NCBI GenBank assembly: GCA_033439685.1
Contig: JAUEDM010000003.1
Span: 2,758,001 to 2,822,000, forward strand
Source: Apodospora peruviana
Taxonomy: Eukaryota > Ascomycota > Sordariomycetes > Sordariales > Lasiosphaeriaceae
Reading direction: 5' to 3'
Length of the DNA stretch: 64,000 nucleotides
Under the pieces are notes generated by a model. That model saw nothing but the letters and a program-made list of their open reading frames with translations, was not told the DNA's origin and ran no database searches. Below, piece by piece: positions 1 to 8,709 of the stretch. Every line of letters begins with the position of its first letter. The stretch's first letter is position 1. Position numbers and translations under genes: made by a program.

Positions 1-1737
1 GGAAGGACTCCTGAACTTCATGTTTTTCTTTTCCCCTCTTCCCCCCCTTTTCTTTTCTGTTTGCAGGGCGGCGGGATCTTACGCATATCTAGTCGGGCTG
101 CGGGAATGTTTTTGTCTATCTTGTCGGTTTAAAGTCGCCATGATTTTTTGCTCGCGACGGTAATGCCCATGATGCGGCAATAGCTACCACGAATGTTTTT
201 GTACTTCCAAAAGGGTGGAAAGGAAACGAGATTTGGGCGGACATTGTTGACTGAGTAGGTTGGTCAGCTACCGACATTCTACGAGTTGATCGTGGATCGT
301 GGAGGTCCTCGATATTGGTCCTCAGCATGACGATTACGATCACAGTCATGGGGTATGGGATCATTACGGAGAGGAAGAGAAATAAGTACTGTATGTGAAT
401 CGCCGAGGAGGGTACAAATGGGATATCGCTGGCGCTTTGGCTGGCGTTCAAACCTGGAAGGGATTCGAAGGCAATGAATCCCAATTCAGCGTTGAAAGGA
501 TCCCAAGCCAATGAGTCTCAATCCAGTGTTGAAGAAATCGGAGGCAATGGATCCAGCGCTTAGGAGATTCAAAGGCAGGGATCCATCCATTCAGAAGGCT
601 TGATAGCTAGGTAGCTAGCTGTCTTTGCAGATATGAATCGAGAACGCTGTGCAATTAACCAAGTGAATTTGATGGAAAGGAGAAAAATAACCCTTTATCT
701 CGTCTCCTCCCTTGCCCTTTTGGGACTTGGTGACAGCTTCAAGTCGGTTTGACCGGCCGGGGCAAAAGAAGATAGGGTTAGGGTAGACCGGTAGAACTTT
801 GAGAGGCAATTCAAAAGACAAAAGAATTCGCATGTCGTTTGTGCTTTCTTTTCTTTTCAACATAAATTGAGCGATAACTCATTGTGAGCCGCAATTCAAG
901 AATTGTGGTTGTTCAATCTTTGTCCGCTTCCCTACCTCATCAGGCCAGCAGCGGGACTGGCCAACAATGACGCATGCACGTGGCATGTAATCTGTATCAG
1001 CCGGAGGTTTCGCGCCGCGTGGATACCCTTGGTACAGTGCCACAGGGCTGCCTTCCCGCCAAGCCACAAGCTGCCAACCCTTGCAAGGCAGTGATGTCAT
1101 TGTTTCGGGCTGTGCCTCGGCAGGGAAAGGACCACGGCGGAACGTGTCGCCAACAACGCGTGTTCTTGACCGTTTATCGCCCTTATAGCTTTCTGGCCCT
1201 GAGACACCTATCGGATGAGCCAATGGGGACAGAACGGCACTTGCGATTCTCTGATAACGTTTCATAGTACGCAGAAAAGTACGGGTTACGGGTTAGGCCA
1301 GGAGCAAACTGAGGAACCCCGACGTGCACTGTGCCGGGGCAGGACTAATCTAAGCTCTGACTTGCAACTTACTTGATTTTGCTTGGACGTACATTCCGCG
1401 TCTCCGTGCTGTGCAGTGAGAGTAGAAAGCACGAGCAGTCACACGCAATTAATCCTTTTCTCTTTTTTCCCCATACAATTCCATTCGTACGAGGAAACGA
1501 CCTTGCTACAACGTCCCACCGTTGTTTGATGCGGTGCATTGGACTTTCATCCGACATCTCGCGGTGGATGACTCGACTTTTTTTCCTGGAGCTAAGCTGA
1601 TGCGCTCCCTCGCGAACACCTCTCAACTACTTTGAAAAAGACATTGCCAGCTCAAACAAACTGCCGGCGCCGCTGCCTGCACACCGGAGGTTTATTCCTC
1701 TATCGTCTGCGAAACGGTCAACGTCTAGACCTTGATA
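1..1737. other. Intergenic region upstream of the glycosyltransferase gene
   Basis: No supportable gene. Short open frames occur on both strands, but none has recognisable domains or a credible splice structure. The only structured element seen is the degenerate tandem repeat at about 460-598. The last 150 bases before the glycosyltransferase start are pyrimidine-rich and may be its leader. Confidence 0.6.
460..598. repeat. Degenerate ~37-bp tandem repeat
   Basis: Two near-equal units (about 460-496 and 497-533) share the order GGATYC, GCCAATGA or GGCAATGA, TCYCAATYCAG and GTTGAA. They are followed by two shorter, more diverged partial units ending near 598. Unit length was counted by eye, and the copies are old enough that a consensus is approximate. 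Confidence 0.5.
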
Positions 1738-4700
1738 ATGGCCTCCTCCAACCTACAGCCGCAATCGTCATTTGCCTCGACCGACGGGGGCGATGCTACT
1801 CCGGTCCACCTCGAGAGCACCCTACAAGATGGCCACAAAGCAACGGTCGTTCGCGATGGTCAAGGCAGCATCGTCTACCCATCCACCGTGCCCCAAGAGA
1901 CACAATCTCCAAAAACGCCGAGCTCAATGACACCCCCACTACCACTCCACACGACGCAAGAACAACACGAAGAAGCACAGACGGCACCGAGAACAAGCCA
2001 GCAATATCCCCGCAAGGTAAAGACGGAGCCGACACACCCATCGAGCAGCTCGTCGCGACCGACGGCAAAACAGTCGACGTCGGACGCGGGACCTCGAGGA
2101 GGACAGCCGGCTAAGATGGCCATGAAGCGCTCCGGAACCACGTTGTCAGCATTTCGCCATGCTGATGATGTGTCGTCTAGCAGCGAATCGTCATCGTCCT
2201 CGTCGGATGAAGACGAAGACGAAGGTTACGGTCGGCGACAGCAATATGGCGTTAGAACAGCGGATACCAGCACGCCAACACCGCAGCATAAGAAGAAGTC
2301 GCACAAGCATCAGGCGAATGATGACCGATTCAGGCGATTCAAGGTCGGCAACGACAACTACAGAACGAAAGGCAAGGTATCAAAACGAGATGGCCGGCTG
2401 AGTATTAGTGTCAAGGATATGAGTAATACTGGATACCTGGCCAAAGCTCTAGGAACCGCCGTCAAGAAGGTGATGCCAGCGCCGGAGGCTAACGCCGGCG
2501 GGGATGTTGACGCGTTGCCTATAGTCTCGATGCTATCCTCGGCGTCTACCACAGCCGCGGACAAGATCCCCTGCCCGAAGCTGAACATTGTGATAATGGT
2601 CATTGGATCTCGCGGCGACGCCCAGCCGTTTCTCAAGATTGGCAAGGTGCTCAAGGAGCAGTGCGGCCATCGTGTGCGCATAGCTACGCACCCGGCCTTT
2701 CGCGATTTCGTTGAAAAGGACTCCGGGCTGGAGTTTTTCTCGGTCGGAGGCGACCCGTCGGAACTAATGGCGTTCATGGTCAAGAATCCCGGGATGATTC
2801 CCACTCTCGAGACCGTCAAGGCGGGTGATATCGGGCGCCGACGTGCCGCCATGGCCGAGATGTTTGACGGTTTCTGGAGAGCGTGCATTAATGCGACTGA
2901 CGACGAGAAGGATATCCGCAACGTAAAAATGATGGACAAGAAGGACCCGTTCGTCGCAGACGCCATCATCGCCAACCCGCCCAGCTTTGCGCACATCCAC
3001 TGCGCCGAGGCGCTGGGAATCCCGCTACACCTGATGTTTACTTTCCCCTATACCCCCACGCAGGCGTTTCCGCACCCCCTGGCGAGCATCAAGAAGTCGA
3101 ATGTTGATCCGGGCTACACCAACTTTATATCGTATCCGCTGGTGGAGATGATGGTCTGGCAGGGCTTGGGCGACCTGGTGAATGATTTCCGGGTCAAGAC
3201 GCTGGGGCTTGATCCGGTCTCGACGCTATGGGCGCCGGGGGCGACCTATCGGCTGCACGTGCCGTTTACCTATCTATGGAGTCCTGGTTTGGTGCCCAAG
3301 CCGGAAGATTGGGGTGACGAGGTCGATATCGCGGGTTTCGTGTTTCTGGATCTTGCGTCAACCTTCAAACCCCCCGATCCGCTTACTAAGTTCTTGGAGG
3401 CTGGCGAGGCACCGGTGTATATCGGATTTGGGTCCATCGTGGTTGACGACGCCGATCGCTTCACGAATATGATATTCGAGGCGGTCAAGTTGGCTGGTGT
3501 GCGCGCGCTCGTTTCCAAGGGCTGGGGCGGACTCGGTGGGGATAGCCTCGACGTCCCAGAAAACATCTTCATGCTCGACAACACGCCGCACGACTGGCTT
3601 TTTCCCAAGGTCCGCGCGTGCGTCATCCACGGCGGAGCGGGGACCACGGCCGCCGCGCTGAAGTGCGGAAAGCCGACGATGATTGTCCCGTTCTTTGGCG
3701 ATCAGCACTTTTGGGGGTCGATGGTCGGCAACGCTGGTGCTGGGCCGGACCCGGTCCCGTATAAGAGTCTTACTGCGGAGAAGCTAGCGGAAGGAATCAA
3801 ATTTTGTCTTACGGAGGAGGCGGTCAAAGGTGCTGGAGAGATTGCCAAGAATATCGAGCTTGAGGGCGACGGTGCCGAGAATGCGTGTAAAGCTTTCCAC
3901 AAAAATCTAGCTTTGTCGGGCAAGAACTCGATGCGCTGCTCGATTTTGGAGGATCGCGTAGCGGCGTGGCAGCTCAAGGACACAAGTCTCCGACTGAGTC
4001 CGATGGCGGCGGACTTGGCGGTCGAGAAGGGGTACGCGTCGTGGAAGAAGCTGCGGCTGCTGAGGCACAACGAGTGGAATGACTTTGAGGGACCTGGCGA
4101 GCCGGTCACGGGCCTGGCTGGGTCGCTAGTGGGTTCGCTCGGAGATGTGTTTAGTGGTATCGGTGGTGTGCCGTACCGGATTACGAAGGATGCGAATAAG
4201 AGGAAGGAGCGCAAGAAGAAGAGGGAGGAGAGGCACCTAAGACATCAGCAACAGAAGGAGCAAAGGCAGCATCGGAAGGCGTCGAAGGCTGAGAGCGCTG
4301 CGGCTGAGAAGAAGAATAAGGGAAAAGAGAAGAGCGGGAGTGCGGGACAACAACAGACCGAAGTGACGGATCATGCTACCCATACACGGGAAGCTATTCC
4401 GTCTGCCTCTGGTGGTGGTGGGGATCAGGAGGATGGTGATAAAAGGGAGGATAAGGATCAGACCGATGTCGAAGCAGATGATGGAGATCAAGCTGAAGAA
4501 GAGCAGCAACGGGGGATGGTGAAGACTTCAAGAAGCGATAGGGCGGTCTTCTCCCGTCGTGATACCCAACTCACAACAACCACCACCGGTGAGCCGGACA
4601 ATCCGGCTGAAGAAGTCGCCCACCAAGTTGGTCGGGGCGCCTACAAATCCGCCGCTGCCTTGGCACGTGCGCCGGTCGACCTGTCTCTTGCTCTCGCTCA

Positions 4701-6126
4701 GGGATTCCATAACGCTCCAAGGCTGTATGGCGACGACACGGTGCGGCGCCCGACGCGGGTAACGGGAATACGATCCGGTCTGCGCGCCGCGCGCCGCGAG
4801 TTTGTCTATGGTATCTACGATGGCTGGACTGGGGTCGTCCTCCTCCCGTTGCGCGGCGCGCGTGAGGGCGGGTTTGGAGGATTCGTCCGTGGGGTTGGCA
4901 TGGGCGTCACCGGTTTTGTTCTCAAAGACATTGCTGCAGTCATTGGACCATTTGGGTACACTTTGAAAGGTGTGGCCAAGCAAGTCGAGAAGGGCCAGAA
5001 AAAAGGAAACGGGGGTAAGATTCGGAAGGCCAGAATTGTCCAGGGCCGCAGGGAGATACAGAGCCTGTCTGCTGCGGAAAGGAAAGCAAAGGAACTGGAG
5101 GTGATTGAAGGGTGGGAGGTTATGAGGAGATTGTGGGAGGTTCTGGAGGAAGATGAAAAGAAAGAAAGGAAGAAGGTGACTGCGTGGAGGAGGGTTGTTG
5201 TTAGAGGGAGTAAAGGGAAGAAGCAGCGAAAGAGGGGACTAGGGGCGGCCTTTGAGAGCGTGAGTATTGCGAGGAAGGCTTTGGCTGCCATGGTGGAGGA
5301 AGAGAAGGAAGGAGGTGCTAAGGAGGGGGTGAATAGTGGATTGGAGAGGGTTGTCGGGGAGGACGAAGGGAGGAATGGAGCTGGTCGAGATGTTGGTAAG
5401 AGTAGAGCATCTGATGCTAAGGAGAAGAAGGAGAGGAGGAAGGAGGCGTTGGAGAAGCAGAAGGTTGAGGGAAAGAAGAAGTGGTGGAAGAGCAAGACTA
5501 CTAAGAGTGGTGGTGGAAATAAAGAGGCGGAACGGAATGGGCGTGTTGTTTACGAGGAAGCTTTGGATGGGAAGGACGATGGGGTTACAAATGAACATCC
5601 ATCGCAGGGACAACAACCGAAACGACAAGATACGGCGCAGACGAATGGTGTTGTCAAGTTTCCTGACCTGGAAGAGGGTGAGAGTCGGGGGAACGAAGAG
5701 GCTAAGGATATGAAGAAAGGTGGCGATAACAAACATGACCGGGAACAGAAAGCGACACAGCAGGGACGCGCGATACCTGAAGTTGGTCCGCTCAAGGCTA
5801 GGATTGCAGTTGAGGCAGAGAAGGATAAAGAGCACAGTGGAACCAGAACGAGCACGGATACCTCGACGGACATGATGAAGACTGCGAAGAGTGAGGTGGA
5901 TGGTCAGGAGGAGAAGAAGACAACCGGTACTACTGTTAATGGCGGAGTACCGAAACCGAATGGATTCCATCGTCCTGGTTCGGTAGCGCCGCATGATACA
6001 AGCCGGAGTGGGCGTGCTTCGGAGGATAAGACCGGGAAGGAGCAGCAGAGGAACCCGTTTTCACCGGTTAGTGATGAAGATAATAGTGGTGTGAGAACCA
6101 TGGGGCATAAATTGGGGGTTCTTTGA
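1738..6126 (+). CDS. Family-28 (sterol-type) UDP-glycosyltransferase with VPS13-like C-terminal segment
   Basis: A single uninterrupted frame of 1,462 residues. I start it at the ATG at 1738, not the TTG two codons upstream. Residues 1-280 are a Ser/Gln/acidic disordered leader. A family-28 N-terminal glycosyltransferase domain begins near 283 (VIGSRGDAQPFLKIGK). The nucleotide-sugar binding half carries a sterol-glucosyltransferase signature near 626 (HGGAGTTAAALKCGKP, then PFFGDQ). The likely reaction is transfer of a sugar from a UDP donor to a sterol or similar lipid; the acceptor is inferred from family resemblance only. The PH/GRAM modules of Atg26-type enzymes are not seen. Residues about 965-1090 form a separate glycine-rich domain with YGIYDGWTGV and GFVRGVGMGVTGFVLK, resembling the VPS13 C-terminal region. 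From about 1095 to the end the chain is highly charged and low-complexity. Confidence 0.85.
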   Translation: MASSNLQPQSSFASTDGGDATPVHLESTLQDGHKATVVRDGQGSIVYPSTVPQETQSPKTPSSMTPPLPLHTTQEQHEEAQTAPRTSQQYPRKVKTEPTHPSSSSSRPTAKQSTSDAGPRGGQPAKMAMKRSGTTLSAFRHADDVSSSSESSSSSSDEDEDEGYGRRQQYGVRTADTSTPTPQHKKKSHKHQANDDRFRRFKVGNDNYRTKGKVSKRDGRLSISVKDMSNTGYLAKALGTAVKKVMPAPEANAGGDVDALPIVSMLSSASTTAADKIPCPKLNIVIMVIGSRGDAQPFLKIGKVLKEQCGHRVRIATHPAFRDFVEKDSGLEFFSVGGDPSELMAFMVKNPGMIPTLETVKAGDIGRRRAAMAEMFDGFWRACINATDDEKDIRNVKMMDKKDPFVADAIIANPPSFAHIHCAEALGIPLHLMFTFPYTPTQAFPHPLASIKKSNVDPGYTNFISYPLVEMMVWQGLGDLVNDFRVKTLGLDPVSTLWAPGATYRLHVPFTYLWSPGLVPKPEDWGDEVDIAGFVFLDLASTFKPPDPLTKFLEAGEAPVYIGFGSIVVDDADRFTNMIFEAVKLAGVRALVSKGWGGLGGDSLDVPENIFMLDNTPHDWLFPKVRACVIHGGAGTTAAALKCGKPTMIVPFFGDQHFWGSMVGNAGAGPDPVPYKSLTAEKLAEGIKFCLTEEAVKGAGEIAKNIELEGDGAENACKAFHKNLALSGKNSMRCSILEDRVAAWQLKDTSLRLSPMAADLAVEKGYASWKKLRLLRHNEWNDFEGPGEPVTGLAGSLVGSLGDVFSGIGGVPYRITKDANKRKERKKKREERHLRHQQQKEQRQHRKASKAESAAAEKKNKGKEKSGSAGQQQTEVTDHATHTREAIPSASGGGGDQEDGDKREDKDQTDVEADDGDQAEEEQQRGMVKTSRSDRAVFSRRDTQLTTTTTGEPDNPAEEVAHQVGRGAYKSAAALARAPVDLSLALAQGFHNAPRLYGDDTVRRPTRVTGIRSGLRAARREFVYGIYDGWTGVVLLPLRGAREGGFGGFVRGVGMGVTGFVLKDIAAVIGPFGYTLKGVAKQVEKGQKKGNGGKIRKARIVQGRREIQSLSAAERKAKELEVIEGWEVMRRLWEVLEEDEKKERKKVTAWRRVVVRGSKGKKQRKRGLGAAFESVSIARKALAAMVEEEKEGGAKEGVNSGLERVVGEDEGRNGAGRDVGKSRASDAKEKKERRKEALEKQKVEGKKKWWKSKTTKSGGGNKEAERNGRVVYEEALDGKDDGVTNEHPSQGQQPKRQDTAQTNGVVKFPDLEEGESRGNEEAKDMKKGGDNKHDREQKATQQGRAIPEVGPLKARIAVEAEKDKEHSGTRTSTDTSTDMMKTAKSEVDGQEEKKTTGTTVNGGVPKPNGFHRPGSVAPHDTSRSGRASEDKTGKEQQRNPFSPVSDEDNSGVRTMGHKLGVL

Positions 6127-6534
6127 TAATGGAATGGTAGTTTATGGGTTACGTCTTGCTTGTGTCTATCTGGCATAGCGCGATGGTGATTGGGCTGTAT
6201 ATTCTGATTACAGAGGTTTGTTTGCTTCTCTCGGTTGAGTACATACAGGTAGCCAGCTAGTTGGCTTGGGGGTAGGTAGATTAGAAGTTTCCTCTTTGCA
6301 GTTGACTTGGCCTACTTGGTAATCATTAGAAGGAAGTCATGGATATAGTTTGAGAAAGCTGTAATTGTAATGCTATTAGTCCATATGTCAATATGTCAAC
6401 CTGGTTGAGATCAGATATTTCTGATTTGTTTTGTGTCAAAAGGGGTATCAAAACCCAAAAAAAAAGGTAAAATAAATAAATATCCATATCCTCAACCCAT
6501 TTTGTTATTATCAATCATTAGGTCATGAACACCA
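6127..6534. other. Convergent 3' intergenic region
   Basis: AT-rich spacer between the glycosyltransferase stop and the stop of the leftward membrane-protein gene. It contains an A9 run near 6457-6465 but no gene. Confidence 0.6.
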
Positions 6535-7788
6535 TCACCGATTAACCTGATCCGAGACAGCAAAATACCAACCCGGATTCCACTGTGCATTAGCCACATG
6601 ACTTTTAATAAAACAGATATTCTTGCCCTGATACATGCCCCAGCTGGCAGCGACGCACTTGTCGGCGATAGCGCACAAGTCGATGCAGTCGCTCATGCTG
6701 TCCATAGGCGTACTCATCAGATCAATGCTGCCCTTCTCCCACGGGTAGTCGCGGCCGCAGAAAAATATGTAACTCCGGGCTTCCGATGTCGCTGCTGTCG
6801 AGGTGTAGAGGGTCAAGTTGTTGACGGGGCACTGGATATTTTGGCCCGGCCCGGTCCAGCCCTGGGCTGTTGGGACTGGGAAGCGGTTGTGTGATGGGCT
6901 TCCAGCGCCGCTGTTATTAGGATCGTCACTATGGATCTGTTAGTTTCATAACCTTGTATATCTTTCATCCAATATCAAATAAAAACATTAAATCAGACAT
7001 GAGACGGACGAGGAGATCAGATGAAACCAACCAACTAACTACAACCACCCTGACAAAAGAAAGATACAGTATTCATCATGATTCTCCTCAATCACTGACA
7101 GATGGTCAAAAGATACAAGGCATGACCCTGACCCGATTTGAACGGATAACCTTTCGATCTGGAGTCGAACCCGATGTATATATATATATATATACCGTTG
7201 CGCCACAAAGCCCCTTTCTCTGTATTTACATGTTTTTTGATTCCGCAAAGAAAATCCTAGATACCTCAGGAGAAAAGATGCTTGTCCGTACCTTGTTGCT
7301 GTTGTTGTTGTCGTCGTTGGTGTATCCGCAACGGTGGAGATGTTGCGGCGCGCAACGCCCACACCGATGCCCACCGCGATGGCGGTCACGGCCAGGAATA
7401 CGCTGACGGCCACGCCGATCCAGAATGTTTGTCGTTTAACGCCAAATAATACCGTGGGCAAGGGAGGTGGCGATTTGTTGTTGCCTTTCTCGTCGTCGGC
7501 CAACCCGAGATGATGGAACGCCGGCGTTTCGACCACCACGTGCGGCGGTTCGGGGCCAAGGACGATACTTCGGAGAGCCGGTTCCGGTAGCCCGCTCGGC
7601 TTCTCCCATGTTCGGTTGACCGAGAGACCCGGCCGAGGCTCGGCGACTTCGAGGTTGGAATGCTGGCGGACCTCGATGCCGGGGTTCTTTTCGTGCTCCA
7701 GGAACGTTGCTTGGTCCGCTGTGACGACGGTACCATTGCTCGCAGTCACAGAAACTATGGCTCCCCCGGCTTCCTTTTCGTTCTCCAT
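6535..7788 (-). CDS. Single-pass membrane protein with apple/PAN-like Cys-rich C-terminal domain
   Basis: Two exons, 7788-7292 and 6928-6535, joined in phase 2 (AG|GTACGG donor, ATAG acceptor), give 296 residues. Residues 1-120 are soluble and Pro/Glu-rich. One hydrophobic helix follows near 127-148 (WIGVAVSVFLAVTAIAVGIG), then a Thr-rich stretch. The C-terminal 120 residues have spaced cysteines (NIQCPVNN, FFCGRDY, DCIDLCA, KCVAASWG, NICFIK) like the apple/PAN-type domains common in fungal surface proteins. The order cytosolic N-terminus, helix, Thr-rich stalk, Cys-rich ectodomain is inferred. The 363-base intron is long for this genome and contains the tRNA-Trp-like unit on the same strand. 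The function is unknown, possibly carbohydrate or protein binding at the surface. Confidence 0.7.
7123..7212 (-). tRNA. tRNA-Trp(CCA)-like unit with (TA)9 tract in the D arm; probably a pseudogene
   Basis: On the minus strand the 7-bp acceptor stem pairs with three wobbles (GGCTTTG with CAGGGTC) and is followed by discriminator A. The anticodon stem TTCGA/TCGAA encloses loop CTCCAGA, anticodon CCA. The T arm is ATCCG, TTCAAAT, CGGGT. The A-box (TGGCGCAACGG) and B-box (GTTCAAATC) are recognisable. After the A-box, where the second D-stem strand should be, lies an 18-base (TA)9 tract at 7177-7194, so the GCGC stem has no partner. A TTTT run (plus-strand 7108-7111) sits 11 bases beyond the discriminator. 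It lies within the intron of the surrounding leftward gene. Confidence 0.6.
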
Positions 7789-8709
7789 TGAGTGAGTTCG
7801 CCAGGTCCCCAGTGAAATATCTTGGATATGCGTCGTTCAGTGCCCTGTTATCCGCCGGATGCTGTGTTAATTACGAGGCATTGTTTTCCTGCTTGCTGCG
7901 ATTAAAAACTGTGGTAAGGGGCGGTGGGTGAAAAGAAGAGGCACTAGTATTGCTATGTCTACGCGAGTGGTGATGATTGGGGACGTAAAGAGCTGCAGGT
8001 GGGCATTGGGTGTTCGGCGGTAGGTGGGGGCTGAGGTTGCCTAACTACCGGAAGCTTCAGCGCGGTCCCAGACCCAGGATAGTGAATGCCCAAGCGGGAA
8101 GGAGCCTGTGATGCTCACCAATTCTCACCAGTTGCTGCTTCCTTTCGGCGCAATGCTGGGGTCGGGCACCTCCGGTAACCAGGGCAGCCTGGCAAGTCCA
8201 GGCTGACATTATTCGTATATCTGTCCAATACGTGGAACCAGACTGTGCCTCTCCATCTCAAAAACGAAGACATGGCACAATCAATGTATCATGATTTCAG
8301 TATCGATAACACCTCAGTTACCTTGCCAAGTAGCTCCACAGGAATGGCAGTTGTCAGAGGATTAAGGAATTTGAAGCTTTTCACGTCAAGGTGGAGATGG
8401 ACAGTTCATGCAGGTATAGCGTCTTATTAGTCTACAGACAGACACCTCCTAGCCATAAGGATACACGACCAATTTATTCGCAGGTGACTAGTCACCTTAT
8501 ACAAGTAGCGGATAGAAAAGCAGCAGATGGTATCTAGGTAGTCATGTCCATAACTTCATTTTTACTATCTCCATTCATCCATTTCTGTCAGGGTATTCGC
8601 TAAAAAGAAATGTCCAGCAAGTAATTGGGCATAAATTATATGGAAAATCTCATCAAAGCTTCGTCCCTCAAATCCTTCTTGTCTTCTCCTCGACCGACTT
8701 CATTGGGTA
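7789..8709. other. Intergenic region between two leftward genes
   Basis: Holds the presumed promoter of the membrane-protein gene (right of 7788) and the 3' flank of the ABCG gene. No further gene or repeat was recognised. Confidence 0.5.

Noticed and set aside
4237..5994. Several long minus-strand frames (up to 251 codons) opposite the glycosyltransferase
   Set aside because: They are rich in Leu/Ser/Pro because they mirror a purine-rich coding strand. There are no domains, and the plus-strand gene explains the sequence.
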